Notes: generated by a model not told the origin, from the sequence alone. Positions 1-8,191 are shown, numbered from the stretch's first letter. The stretch is DNA of 26,479 bases from Spartobacteria bacterium UBA5019 (GCA_002396485.1 DGXZ01000037.1:38574-65052); one strand, 5' to 3'. Translations and numbers: made by a program.

Positions 1-2652
1 AAGTGAAGTTTTGAGGGTTTGGAGGGCTTCGATTTCGCCGGGGCGGATGTGGTTATTGATGAGTCGCAGATTTTCGAGGCGTTCGATTTCGGCTGTGATT
101 TGATCCGAGGCTTTTTGACGGGCGGTTTGGATGATGGCCCCCTTTCGGGCTGCGGCGAATTCGGATGCCTTGGCGAGCATGGCGGGAAGGTGCTTTTTCT
201 TGAAGACGGGCGTGTCGAGGAGAGTGAAGACATCGCCTGTTTCCAGGGCTGCATTGCGGAAATCGTCATCGTCGCCGCAATCTTTGAGAGACTGATCTAC
301 TACGATTCGCAGGGGTGTGGCGGGGAGAAAGCGGTCGGCGTGCAAGAATGGCGGGGCGATGGATTCGATGACGAAGTGTGCTTCGAGAAGGATTCCATCG
401 GCTTGAGCGGATTTCCAGACACTGAAAACCGAGTTGCCGGTTTCCATTCCGAGAATGGCATCCAGGGCGGCGAGAACCAGTGGATGGTCGGGAGTCACAA
501 ATCCGATGTCCTCACGGGACAGGGCGCGACTGCGTTGGAAAGTGACCATCGTTCCCTCGGCGGGCAGACCGGGAAGTGTGGCCGCTTGGGATCCGCCACT
601 TTTGAGCAGATAGCTCCGCAGGCCGAGTTCTTCCACTTGGACTCCCAGGTGGTCGAGCATGCGAATGAAGGAGGCCTCAAAATCGGCATCGGCGTCCTGA
701 CGCTGAATCGCTTCGATGAGGGGTCCGGCGACCTCCGGGCGGTTGGAATTGAGTTCCAGAAGCCGGTCGTGACCACGCTGCAGGCGTTTGGTGATTTTTT
801 TCGCTTCGGCGGCGGTTTCTTTGATCAGTGCGGAGAGGCCACTTGAGGTAAAGTTTTCCGCAAGAACCTGGATTTTTTTTCCAAAGCGCAGCATGAGATC
901 GGACGCTCCATGCGGGTTTTTCTGAAAAGCATCGAGTGCCTCGTGATACCAGTGGGCGAGCACATGGGCGCGTGTGCCTTCCTCGAACGGGACATGAATA
1001 TGGATGGTCGATGTCTGGCCGATACGGTCGAGGCGGCCGATGCGTTGTTCCAGCAACTCAGGGTTGTCGGGGAGGTCGAACAAGACGAGGTGGTGGGCGA
1101 ATTGAAAATTCCGGCCTTCGCTACCGATCTCGGAACAAATGAGCAAGCGGGCACCGTCCTCCTCGGCGAAATAGGCGGCGTTGCGGTCGCGCTGGAGGAG
1201 GGTGAGCCCTTCGTGGAAGACAGCAGCGGCGATTTTGATCTCCTTCTGGAGGCGGCTTAGAATGTCGTTGGCCGTATCCGGTGATTTACAAATCACGAGA
1301 ACCTTCTGTTTCTTGAGCTCTTTGAGAAGGGCGATGAGCCAGCGGATTTTTGCGGCAGTTTCATCCGCTTCGGAAGACAGCGGAGCCAAATGGGCCTTGC
1401 GTTTAGGGAACCCGGAAAGGGCGGCACGGGTATTCCGAAAAATAACCCGCCCGGTTCCATATTCATCGAGCAGCGCGGCGACCACGCGGTCGCGTGCGGT
1501 GACATTGCCCGCCAAAAAATCGGCATAGTGACCAGCCACACGCGTGCCTTTGAAAATCGAGGCATCGGGGATTTTTTTTCCTTCGAGCAAGGCGTCGATC
1601 GATTTGGCCACCGCCTCGTAGTGCTCAGACTCCTGCAGGAAGGTGTCGAGATCGTCGTAGCGGTTGGGGTCAAGCAGACGGAGGCGTGCGAAATGCCCCT
1701 CCATACCGAGTTGCTGTGGCGTTGCGGTGAGCAGAAGCAGGGAGGAAGCCGCCACGGCGAGGGATTCGACGAGTTGATACTCCGGCCCGGCTTCTTTCGG
1801 CGACCATTGAAGATGGTGTGCTTCGTCCACCACCAGAAGGTCCCACCCGGCCTCGCGCGCTTGAGCGGCGCGCTTCGGGTTTTTCGAGAGAAAATCGAGG
1901 GCACAAATGACAAGCTGGCTGTCGAGAAACGGATTGGCTCCCTCGAGTTCCAGCGAAGCGCAGCGGTCTTCATCAAAAATGCTGAAGGACATCTGGAACC
2001 GGCGGAACTTTTCTACAAACCACTGGTTGAGCAGCGCAGGAGGCAGAAGAATCAGGATGCGACCAGCTCGGCCTGTGATGTGCAGGCGATGCAGGATGAG
2101 ACCGGCTTCGATGGTTTTTCCAAGGCCCACCTCATCCGCGAGGAGAACACGGGGATTCATGCGGGAGGAGACATCGGCGGCGATGGAAATCTGGTGAGGA
2201 ATGAGGTCCACGCGTCCACCGGCAAAACCGCGAACCGGGTTTTGGCGCATCTCACGACGGCGGTGCAGGCACTCCACGCGCAGCTTGAAGCGCTCGAGCT
2301 CATCGACCTGTCCGGCGAGGAGACGGTCTTCGGGTTTGGAAAAAGTGATATTGTCGGAAAGCTCCGCTTCGGCGACATCCCTCGACCCACAGCGGTAGGT
2401 CAGCAGGCCCCCGGCATCGGTTATGGAGTCCACATGCAGGCTCTCGCCTGAGTGTGTGCGGACGGAGTCGCCTTCCTTGAAGGCAACCCGACGAACCGGT
2501 GCGCTGCCAAGTGCGTATTGACGGTGTTCGCCAGCAGCGGGGAAAAAAATCTCGGCGCGGCCGAATTCGCTCTTCAGAACAATTCCGAGCCCAAGCTCGG
2601 GCTCGGTATCGCTGACCCATCGTTGACCGGGGACTGGAGTGGTTTTGCTCAT
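1..2652 (-). CDS. rapA: RapA/HepA-type SNF2-family ATPase, RNA polymerase recycling factor (3' end cut by window edge)
   Basis: The frame reads open for 884 codons from the ATG at 2652 to base 1, so only the C-terminus is missing. Against E. coli RapA as I remember it (968 residues), about 35 residues lie outside. The N-terminus carries the RapA signature GQRWVSDTEPELGLG (residues 9-23). Walker A is DEVGLGKT (173-180) and the DEAH box is at 276-279 within WDLLVVDEAHHL. Helicase motifs TATPQQLGMEGHFARLRLLDPNR, SEIGSEGRNFQ and QRIGRLDRIGQ follow, then a RapA-like C-terminal part with VTPDHPLVLAALDAIL. Known role of the family: it binds core RNA polymerase and uses ATP to release stalled or post-termination enzyme. 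The protein is shorter than the E. coli one because stretches between the helicase lobes appear absent. The start overlaps the stop of the upstream ABC-F gene (ATGA), which suggests coupled translation. Confidence 0.95.
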   Translation of the reverse strand, partial: MSKTTPVPGQRWVSDTEPELGLGIVLKSEFGRAEIFFPAAGEHRQYALGSAPVRRVAFKEGDSVRTHSGESLHVDSITDAGGLLTYRCGSRDVAEAELSDNITFSKPEDRLLAGQVDELERFKLRVECLHRRREMRQNPVRGFAGGRVDLIPHQISIAADVSSRMNPRVLLADEVGLGKTIEAGLILHRLHITGRAGRILILLPPALLNQWFVEKFRRFQMSFSIFDEDRCASLELEGANPFLDSQLVICALDFLSKNPKRAAQAREAGWDLLVVDEAHHLQWSPKEAGPEYQLVESLAVAASSLLLLTATPQQLGMEGHFARLRLLDPNRYDDLDTFLQESEHYEAVAKSIDALLEGKKIPDASIFKGTRVAGHYADFLAGNVTARDRVVAALLDEYGTGRVIFRNTRAALSGFPKRKAHLAPLSSEADETAAKIRWLIALLKELKKQKVLVICKSPDTANDILSRLQKEIKIAAAVFHEGLTLLQRDRNAAYFAEEDGARLLICSEIGSEGRNFQFAHHLVLFDLPDNPELLEQRIGRLDRIGQTSTIHIHVPFEEGTRAHVLAHWYHEALDAFQKNPHGASDLMLRFGKKIQVLAENFTSSGLSALIKETAAEAKKITKRLQRGHDRLLELNSNRPEVAGPLIEAIQRQDADADFEASFIRMLDHLGVQVEELGLRSYLLKSGGSQAATLPGLPAEGTMVTFQRSRALSREDIGFVTPDHPLVLAALDAILGMETGNSVFSVWKSAQADGILLEAHFVIESIAPPFLHADRFLPATPLRIVVDQSLKDCGDDDDFRNAALETGDVFTLLDTPVFKKKHLPAMLAKASEFAAARKGAIIQTARQKASDQITAEIERLENLRLINNHIRPGEIEALQTLKTSL

Positions 2653-4535
2653 AATGCAGAAAGCTCCTCCCAGCGGGCATAGAGGCGTTCGATCTCGGCA
2701 CGGGCGGATTCAAGTTTTGAAAGGGTTTCTTTGGCTTCGTCGGCGTGCTCGGTGTGGAAGTTCGGATCGTTGAGAAGGACCTCCAGGGCGGCTGCCGCCT
2801 GTTCGGCTTCAAGGATCGTTCGTTCCATACCTTCCAGTTCGGCTTTCTCCTTGTAGGTCAGCTTACGGCCGACGGGTGCTGGTGAAGCCTGCGCCTTGGA
2901 GACAGGCTCTTCGAATGAGCGACCGATGTTTTTATAATGCTTCTCGCGATCTTTTTTCTTCTCGAGGTAGTAGGAATAATTTCCCGACTGGATGTGAATG
3001 CCACCCTCCTCGAATGCGACGATCTGGTCGCAGATGCGGTCTAGGAAATAGCGGTCGTGACTGACCACAAGGACTGTTCCGTCGAAGACTGCGAGGGCTT
3101 CTTCGAGCATTCGGAGGCTACTGAGGTCGAGATCGTTTGTGGGTTCGTCGAGGACGATGACATTGCCGCCGCGACAGAGGGTCTTTGCGAGCATGAGGCG
3201 CGCCCGCTCGCCGCCCGAGAGCTTGTCCACACGCTCGTTGACGCGGGATTCATCGAACAAAAACCGTCGCAGGTAGGATCGCACCGTGAGCATCTGTGTG
3301 CCAAATTTGACCATGCCGCTGGTGCCGCCGATTTCTTCCATCACGGTACCGAGGCCGTTCAGTTGGGCTCGGCTTTGATCAATGTAGTTGAAAACAACGC
3401 GCTTTCCGACGGTCGCACTGCCTTCGCTGGGTTCCTGTTGGCCTAGGCAGATGCGAAGAAGCGTCGTTTTTCCAACACCATTTCTCCCGACAATGCCGGT
3501 GCACTGCCCGGGACGAAGAGACAAATCTAAATGACGGAAGAGCCATCGTTGCGAATCGCCGAGCGGGATGGACACGCCGACATTCACCAACTCGACCGCC
3601 GTATTCCCGATCTCTGGCGCGGGTGGAATGAGAAGATCCATCTCGCGTTCTTCCGGCGGGGCACTCTGACCAGCAACTTGATAGAATGACTCCAGCCTGT
3701 GTTTGGATTTTGAGCGCTGGGCGCGAACACCGGCGCGGACATACTCGAGTTCAGCCTTGATGAAACGCTGGCGACGGCGCTCGGATTGCTCAACGATTTG
3801 CTGCCGGAGGGCCTTGGATTCGAGATATGCGGTGTAGTTTCCCGGATGCGAGAATGCCTGCCCAAAGCTGATTTCGACGATGCGCGTGGCGATCGTTTCC
3901 AGAAAATAGCGGTCGTGCGTCACGAAAATGATCGCGCCGGGAAAGCTTTGGAGAAAGCCTTCAAGCCAGTCGATCGACTCGGCATCGAGGTGGTTGGTGG
4001 GCTCATCCAGAAGCAGGAGGTCGGGCTGGGAGGCCAGCGCTCGGCAGAGCGCAACGCGGCGTTTTTCACCGCCAGAAAGTGGCCCGACCAAGGCATCAAG
4101 CGGAGGAGCGTCCAGCGAACCCGCAAGAGATTTGATGCGGGTCTCGAGATTCCATCCATCCGCGTGCTGGATGAGGTCGAGAAGTTCGTGCAGTTCGGTA
4201 TCGCTCCCCTCGCCGCTTTCGTAGCGGCGCATCCACTCCACGAGATCGGCGGCGCCGGACTCGATGTTTTCGAGAACCGTTCGCGTGGGATCGAGTTCGA
4301 ATTCCTGCGGAAGGTAGCCCGTGCGAAGTCCACGGCGGCGAGAGATGTCGCCCGAGTCGGGATCGTTCGCTCCGGCGAGGATTTTGAGGAGGCTTGTCTT
4401 ACCGCAGCCGTTACGTCCGACGAGGCCGACTTTTTCCCCGGGGGCAACGGTCAGCGTGACACCGTTGAGAAGGACATGATTGCCGTAGGCGAGTTTGATT
4501 TCCTGTGCGGAGAGGAGCGATGGGATTGCGGACAT
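2649..4535 (-). CDS. uup: ABC-F family ATPase, Uup type
   Basis: A 628-residue protein with two ABC domains and no membrane segments. Domain 1 has Walker A GRNGCGKT (40-47), signature LSGGEKRR (153-160) and Walker B LLLLDEPTNHLD (173-184). Domain 2 has GRNGVGKT (350-357), LSGGERAR (439-446) and VLDEPTNDLD (461-470). The ABC-F linker with many Arg, Lys and Glu residues lies at about 240-300. The tail from about 560 begins RKLTYKEKAELE and forms a coiled coil, the hallmark of Uup within ABC-F. Uup is tied in the literature to ribosome function and to tolerance of branched DNA intermediates. The stop codon overlaps the rapA start, so the two are probably one transcript. yraN ends 64 bases upstream. 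No Shine-Dalgarno sequence precedes the ATG. Confidence 0.93.
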   Translation of the reverse strand: MSAIPSLLSAQEIKLAYGNHVLLNGVTLTVAPGEKVGLVGRNGCGKTSLLKILAGANDPDSGDISRRRGLRTGYLPQEFELDPTRTVLENIESGAADLVEWMRRYESGEGSDTELHELLDLIQHADGWNLETRIKSLAGSLDAPPLDALVGPLSGGEKRRVALCRALASQPDLLLLDEPTNHLDAESIDWLEGFLQSFPGAIIFVTHDRYFLETIATRIVEISFGQAFSHPGNYTAYLESKALRQQIVEQSERRRQRFIKAELEYVRAGVRAQRSKSKHRLESFYQVAGQSAPPEEREMDLLIPPAPEIGNTAVELVNVGVSIPLGDSQRWLFRHLDLSLRPGQCTGIVGRNGVGKTTLLRICLGQQEPSEGSATVGKRVVFNYIDQSRAQLNGLGTVMEEIGGTSGMVKFGTQMLTVRSYLRRFLFDESRVNERVDKLSGGERARLMLAKTLCRGGNVIVLDEPTNDLDLSSLRMLEEALAVFDGTVLVVSHDRYFLDRICDQIVAFEEGGIHIQSGNYSYYLEKKKDREKHYKNIGRSFEEPVSKAQASPAPVGRKLTYKEKAELEGMERTILEAEQAAAALEVLLNDPNFHTEHADEAKETLSKLESARAEIERLYARWEELSAL

Positions 4536-4558
4536 TAGAAGGAGTAAGAGAGCGGAGG

Positions 4559-4577
4559 CGCAGGAAGGAAACCTGCG
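4559..4577 (-). other. Small hairpin in the yraN-uup spacer
   Basis: CGCAGG and CCTGCG form a 6-bp perfect stem around a 7-base loop, 24 bases upstream of the uup ATG and 22 bases after the yraN stop. No T-tract follows it on the minus strand, so it is a poor intrinsic terminator. It could be an RNA stability or partial-attenuation element, or chance. Confidence 0.35.
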
Positions 4578-4599
4578 TCACATTTTTAAGGCACGCACA

Positions 4600-5043
4600 T
4601 CAGAAAGAAAAGATGTCCGGGGTATGGAAGGCATTTTCGATCTGCCGGATTTCACGCGTTGGTCCCATGATGACCTCGACGATGTCGAACCGGTAAGTGA
4701 TATCTGGCATGTTGAGCATGCGGAGCCATTTCATTGCGCCGCGAATAATGAGGCTGCGTTTTTTTTCGTCAACCGCATCCGAAGGGCGGCCGAAGTCCTC
4801 AATCGACCGGGTCTTGACTTCCACAAAAACAAGCTCTCCATGGCGCTTGTCTCGGCAAACGATATCGACCTCGCCACCATGCGGCGCGCGGAAATTGCGG
4901 TAGAGGATTTTGTGGCCATGTCGCTGCAGATAGGCGGCAGCGAGATCTTCTCCTGCATTGCCAAGGGCGATGTGTGCCGCCTCACCAGAGTTCGGCCTGC
5001 GCAACCGGTGCAAAACTTCGGCGATGGATCGGACAAGGGCCAT
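4600..5043 (-). CDS. yraN: YraN/UPF0102 family endonuclease-like protein
   Basis: A 147-residue product from the ATG at 5043. It has the UPF0102 pattern: GNAGEDLAAAYLQRHG (29-44), GGEVDIVCRD (56-65) and LVFVEVKTRS (71-80). These supply the acidic and Lys residues (E32, D60, E75, K77) of a PD-(D/E)xK-like nuclease fold. The biochemical role of the family is poorly defined; a restriction-like or Holliday-junction nuclease fold is inferred from the motif. It follows rnhB, as in many bacteria, and its first 62 bases overlap the rnhB 3' end. A later TTG at codon 13 (about 5007) would shorten the overlap and leave all motifs intact, so the start is uncertain. The frame also extends upstream inside rnhB without homology. 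Confidence 0.85.
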   Translation of the reverse strand: MALVRSIAEVLHRLRRPNSGEAAHIALGNAGEDLAAAYLQRHGHKILYRNFRAPHGGEVDIVCRDKRHGELVFVEVKTRSIEDFGRPSDAVDEKKRSLIIRGAMKWLRMLNMPDITYRFDIVEVIMGPTREIRQIENAFHTPDIFSF

Positions 5044-5596
5044 GGGCGCGTAGTTTGGCAAAGTGTTCCGCTGTTGGGTAGCCTTTATGCTTGGCAAAAC
5101 CATACTCCGGGTAGAGTCGGTCGAACTCGAGCATGATGCGGTCACGCTCGACCTTGGCAATGATGCTGGCCGCCGCGATGCTGAGGCTTATCCCATCGCC
5201 TCCGACCAGCGCGGTCTGAGGGCATGGAAAATGAGGAACGGGAAGGCCATCGATGAGGGCGTGGGCAGGGCGGGGCGAGAGTTGTTCGACCACGGCGCGC
5301 ATTCCGGAGTGCGTGGCGCCGAGGATATTCAGGCGGTCGATTTCCTGCGGGGAGATGGCGATGGAGGTCCAGAGAATTTCGGGATTCGTCGTGATCTCGG
5401 CATAGAGACGCTCCCGCGCTTTGGCGCTGAGTTTTTTGGAGTCATTGAGCCCGCTCAGAACAAAGTTCGGCGGGAGTATGACTGCGCCTACAACGACCGG
5501 GCCGGCGAGTGGTCCACGACCGGCTTCATCGATTCCTGCGATGGGGTCGAAACCCAGTGCAGAGATGCGATGCTCGTGGATAAGGGAGCAGGGCAT
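4982..5596 (-). CDS. rnhB: Ribonuclease HII
   Basis: A 204-residue protein from the ATG at 5596. The RNase HII core is clear: GIDEAGRGPLAGPVVVGAVI (21-40) with catalytic D23 and E24, NDSKKLSAKARERLY (51-65), ALIDG with the third acidic residue D116, and SIAAASIIAKVERDR followed by YGFAKHKGYPT. The enzyme cuts the RNA strand of RNA-DNA hybrids, including single embedded ribonucleotides. I chose the ATG over an upstream in-frame TTG (5618-5620), which adds only eight residues; neither has a Shine-Dalgarno sequence. The gene sits between rplS and yraN, a widely conserved order. Confidence 0.93.
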   Translation of the reverse strand: MPCSLIHEHRISALGFDPIAGIDEAGRGPLAGPVVVGAVILPPNFVLSGLNDSKKLSAKARERLYAEITTNPEILWTSIAISPQEIDRLNILGATHSGMRAVVEQLSPRPAHALIDGLPVPHFPCPQTALVGGDGISLSIAAASIIAKVERDRIMLEFDRLYPEYGFAKHKGYPTAEHFAKLRAHGPCPIHRRSFAPVAQAELW

Positions 5597-5708
5597 GATG
5601 TGGGAATTCTGACGCTGCAATGCACTGATCCGCGCTTTTGCGCTAGCGAGAACCGAAGGTCAAAAGGGGTTTGATGCGATAGGAGGAGGTTTATAGAGCG
5701 AAAATTGT

Positions 5709-5737
5709 AGGCATCGATGCTATGAAGCATGATGCCT
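5709..5737 (-). repeat. Imperfect inverted repeat (stem-loop 1) in the rplS-rnhB spacer
   Basis: Arms AGGCATC-G-ATGCT and AGCAT-GATGCCT pair over 12 bp with one bulged base and a 4-base loop (ATGA). It is one of three consecutive stem-loops in this 221-base spacer. No T-run follows on either strand, so it is probably not an intrinsic terminator. Confidence 0.5.
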
Positions 5738-5753
5738 ATGAAATTTTGGAGAT

Positions 5754-5772
5754 GAGGTTGCTGAGCAACCTC
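5754..5772 (-). repeat. Perfect inverted repeat (stem-loop 2) in the rplS-rnhB spacer
   Basis: GAGGTTGCT and AGCAACCTC are exact reverse complements separated by a single base. In RNA this gives a 7-bp stem with a tight loop. It sits between stem-loops 1 and 3. It may be an RNA processing site, part of a complex terminator, or a dispersed repeat. Confidence 0.5.
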
Positions 5773-5782
5773 GTCAGTCGAA

Positions 5783-5801
5783 CACGCCCGGGGCGGGCGT
5801 G
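5783..5801 (-). terminator. GC-rich hairpin just downstream of rplS, possible terminator
   Basis: CACGCCC and GGGCGTG form a perfect 7-bp all-strong stem around GGGGC, 16 bases after the rplS stop. On the minus strand it is followed by TTCGACTG, which has only a weak U-tract, so termination would be partial at best. It may protect the 3' end of the rplS message or attenuate transcription into rnhB. Confidence 0.45.
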
Positions 5802-5817
5802 CCCCCCTCTTTGAGTC

Positions 5818-6162
5818 TTAGGCGCGGTCTTTCACAGTAGTGGCCGATTTGCCTTTGCGTGAGCGCAGGTAATTCAGCTTGGCACGACGGACTGCACCGC
5901 GACGCTCGACTTCGATCTTGGCGATACGGGGCGAGTGGATCGGAAAAACGCGCTCCACACCTTCGCCGTAGGAAACACGGCGGACTGTGAAGTTTTCATT
6001 GATGCCAGCGCCTTTGCGACCGATCACGATACCCGAATAAATCTGGATACGCTCCTTGTCGCCTTCGACCACACGGGTGTGTACTTTGATTGTGTCTCCA
6101 ACTTGGAAAGAGGTCGTGTCGGACTTGAACTGTTCGGATTCGATTTTTTGGATTGTGGTCAT
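5818..6162 (-). CDS. rplS: 50S ribosomal protein L19
   Basis: A 114-residue protein of the usual L19 length. It has the family pattern: FQVGDTIKVHTRVVEGDKERIQ (19-40), a beta-barrel stretch with YSGIVIGRKGAGINENFTVRRVSYGEGVERVFPIHSP, then IEVERRGAVRRAKLNYLR. L19 binds 23S rRNA at the 30S-50S interface. The usual rpsP-rimM-trmD genes are not upstream; a pseudopilin gene lies there, 31 bases away. Only the downstream part of the classic cluster (rplS-rnhB-yraN) is kept. No Shine-Dalgarno sequence is visible before the ATG. Confidence 0.97.
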   Translation of the reverse strand: MTTIQKIESEQFKSDTTSFQVGDTIKVHTRVVEGDKERIQIYSGIVIGRKGAGINENFTVRRVSYGEGVERVFPIHSPRIAKIEVERRGAVRRAKLNYLRSRKGKSATTVKDRA

Positions 6163-6193
6163 AGCTGATTGAATAATTTAAGTCGTATTAAAA

Positions 6194-6805
6194 TTAGTAA
6201 GCCGTTCCAGAAAAACCGCCTACAATGTTAGTTTTTCCTGCTTGTCCCGACTTGAGGACAGCACCATCGCCGCCCTTACGGAAGACGATAAAACCTTTAT
6301 CGCCATACGGAAGTGCCGCGGCAGCCGGCGCGGTGCCTCCGCTTGTGTTGTTAGTGAAATTGGAAGTTGAGAATAATACGGTAGTGGTATCGTTTGTCTC
6401 GGACACATTATACAGGATGATCGCTCTTCCGGATTTGGTTCCAGCAGTTAATCCGGCTGGTGTGGTATTCAGCGGAGCCGTCACGCCTGGAGCAGACACC
6501 ATCTTTGCAAAATCATTTGTTGCCATGTAGCCAGGAACAACATTTGTTGCCCAAGTATTCCAACCAGGACTGGGCATGTCACCGGGCCATCCGATGTTGG
6601 TATCACCCGAAACGGATGAATCCAGAGCCATCTGCTGGGTAACTAAGTGCAGTTGTTTCATATTGCTCAGGGTCTGCGTCTGTTGCCCACGAGCGAGAGC
6701 TCCGGTGACCGCTGGAAGAGCCAGAGACGCCAAAATAGCTATGATTGAAATAACGACCAAAAGTTCAATGAGTGTGAATGCTGTGAGTCTTTTAAAAAGT
6801 TTCAT
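6194..6805 (-). CDS. Prepilin-type N-terminal cleavage/methylation domain protein (pseudopilin-like)
   Basis: A 203-residue protein beginning with a type IV prepilin leader. A short basic stretch (MKLFKRLTA) is followed by FTLIELLVVISIIAILASLALPAV, with the conserved Glu at +5 (E14). The residue before the predicted cleavage site is Ala rather than the usual Gly. The remainder is Ser/Thr/Asn-rich and ends with YGDKGFIVFRKGGDGAV, a kind of tail common in stand-alone PVC pseudopilins. Such proteins are expected to be cut by a prepilin peptidase and exported. No secretion or pilus assembly genes are nearby, so its machine and function are unknown. It sits 69 bases after dapL and 31 before rplS. 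Confidence 0.85.
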   Translation of the reverse strand: MKLFKRLTAFTLIELLVVISIIAILASLALPAVTGALARGQQTQTLSNMKQLHLVTQQMALDSSVSGDTNIGWPGDMPSPGWNTWATNVVPGYMATNDFAKMVSAPGVTAPLNTTPAGLTAGTKSGRAIILYNVSETNDTTTVLFSTSNFTNNTSGGTAPAAAALPYGDKGFIVFRKGGDGAVLKSGQAGKTNIVGGFSGTAY

Positions 6806-6874
6806 GTTTTATTAGGGGTAGAGAGAATTTTAAAATTTGGAAAATAGAATTGCTTTTACACACTACGCGAGACC

Positions 6875-8116
6875 TCAAGTCCAGCAAATTTTTTCCAATC
6901 TTTTTGAGACCTCCTCCACATTCGCCCGGCTGTTGAAAGCCGAGATTCGGAAGTAGCCCTCTCCCGCTGGGCCGAAGCCGCTGCCGGGGGTGATGACGAT
7001 ATTGGCTTCTTGGAGCATTGTATCGAAGACCTGCCAACTGGTGAGGTGCTTGGGAGCCTGAACCCAGATGTATGGGGCGTTGATTCCACCGAGGGTTGCG
7101 AGGCCGCATTTCTCGGTCGCCGCGCGGAGGATGGCGGCGTTGCCCATGTAATGCTCGATGAGTGCGGCGACCTGTTCTTTGCCGGCAGACGAGTAAAGGG
7201 CCTCGGCGGCACGCTGGGTCACATAGCCCACGCCATTGAATTTCGTGCTGAAGCGGCGATTCCAGAGGGGATGCAGTGGCATCATTTCGCCTGTGGCGGT
7301 GCGGCATTTCAGTTCTTTTGGAAGAACGGTGAACGCGCAGCGGACTCCGGTAAATCCGCCATTCTTGGAGAAACTGCGGAACTCGATGGCACATCGGCGT
7401 GCGCCCTGGATTTCGTAGATGGAATGCGGAATCTCGGGGTCGCGAATGTAGGCCTCGTAGGCCGCGTCGAAGAGGATGACCGCGTCATTCGCGAGGGCAT
7501 ATTCAACCCAAGCCGTGAGCTGGGCACGCGTCGCAGTGGCACCTGTGGGGTTGTTCGGGTAGCAGAGGTAAATGAGATCCACTTTTTCCTTGGGAATCTC
7601 CGGAACGAAACCGTTCTCTGCGTTGCACGGCAGATAGACCAACCCGCTGTAGAGGCCGTTTTCATCGGCCTCGCCAGTGTGTCCAGCCATGACATTGGTA
7701 TCCACATAGACCGGATAGACAGGGTCCATCACGGCAATGCGATTGTTGTCGCCAAAGATATCGAGGATGTTTCCGCAGTCGCACTTGGAGCCATCGGAAA
7801 CAAAAATCTCGTCATCCGCGACCTCAAGCCCGCGCGAGCGGTAATCGTTTTCCGCGATGGAGTGCCTGAGAAACTCATACCCCTGCTCGGGACCGTATCC
7901 ACGGAAGCTGCCGCGTTCGCCCATTTCATCGACCGCCTTGTGCATGGCCTCGCGAACGGCTGGAGGCAAGGGCTCGGTCACATCGCCGATGCCGCAGCGG
8001 ATGAGTCGGGCCGCGCCTTCGGGGTTGGCGTCGGTGAAGGCTTTGACGCGGCGATTGATCTCGGGAAAAAGGTAACCCGCTTTGAGTTTGAGGTAGTTTG
8101 AATTGAGGTGGGCCAT
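6875..8116 (-). CDS. dapL: LL-diaminopimelate aminotransferase
   Basis: A 413-residue PLP enzyme, the usual DapL length (about 410). From the ATG at 8116 it begins MAHLNSNYLKLKAGYLFPEI, typical of the family. Visible motifs include IGDVTEPLPPAV (43-54), YGPEQGYEFLR (74-84), DGSKCDCGNI, CYPNNPTGA (185-193) with the substrate-binding Asn, FDAAYEAYI, and SFSKNGGFTGVR (248-259), where K251 is the PLP-binding lysine. It converts tetrahydrodipicolinate directly to LL-diaminopimelate using glutamate, for lysine and peptidoglycan synthesis. This route is found in plants, Chlamydiae and Verrucomicrobia. The upstream in-frame TTG at 8140 directly abuts a terminator stem and is unlikely. That terminator ends about 17 bases before the ATG, leaving little room for a promoter. 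Confidence 0.95.
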   Translation of the reverse strand: MAHLNSNYLKLKAGYLFPEINRRVKAFTDANPEGAARLIRCGIGDVTEPLPPAVREAMHKAVDEMGERGSFRGYGPEQGYEFLRHSIAENDYRSRGLEVADDEIFVSDGSKCDCGNILDIFGDNNRIAVMDPVYPVYVDTNVMAGHTGEADENGLYSGLVYLPCNAENGFVPEIPKEKVDLIYLCYPNNPTGATATRAQLTAWVEYALANDAVILFDAAYEAYIRDPEIPHSIYEIQGARRCAIEFRSFSKNGGFTGVRCAFTVLPKELKCRTATGEMMPLHPLWNRRFSTKFNGVGYVTQRAAEALYSSAGKEQVAALIEHYMGNAAILRAATEKCGLATLGGINAPYIWVQAPKHLTSWQVFDTMLQEANIVITPGSGFGPAGEGYFRISAFNSRANVEEVSKRLEKICWT

Positions 8117-8132
8117 GGTGAAAGTGGAGGAC

Positions 8133-8170
8133 TTAAACAAAAACGCCCGACCGTTTCCAGTCGGGCGTTT
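8133..8170 (-). terminator. Intrinsic terminator after sodA, directly before dapL
   Basis: AAACGCCCGAC (8141-8151) and GTCGGGCGTTT (8160-8170) form a perfect 11-bp stem around an 8-base loop. On the minus strand the stem runs into a T-rich tail (GCGTTTTTGTTT). It lies 21 bases past the sodA stop and its T-tract ends about 17 bases before the dapL ATG. It has the full form of a Rho-independent terminator for sodA. Confidence 0.85.
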
Positions 8171-8191
8171 GAATTTATGAGGGATCGTTGA

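Noticed and set aside
1390..2451. 353-codon open frame on the plus strand
   Set aside because: Antisense to rapA; the minus-strand frame has the full RapA motif set, and this translation shows no recognisable family.
6826..6837. AATTTTAAAATT palindrome upstream of the pseudopilin gene
   Set aside because: Low-complexity AT palindrome expected by chance in an AT-rich spacer; no flanking regulator gene.
7010..8101. 363-codon open frame on the plus strand
   Set aside because: Antisense shadow of dapL with no domain pattern.
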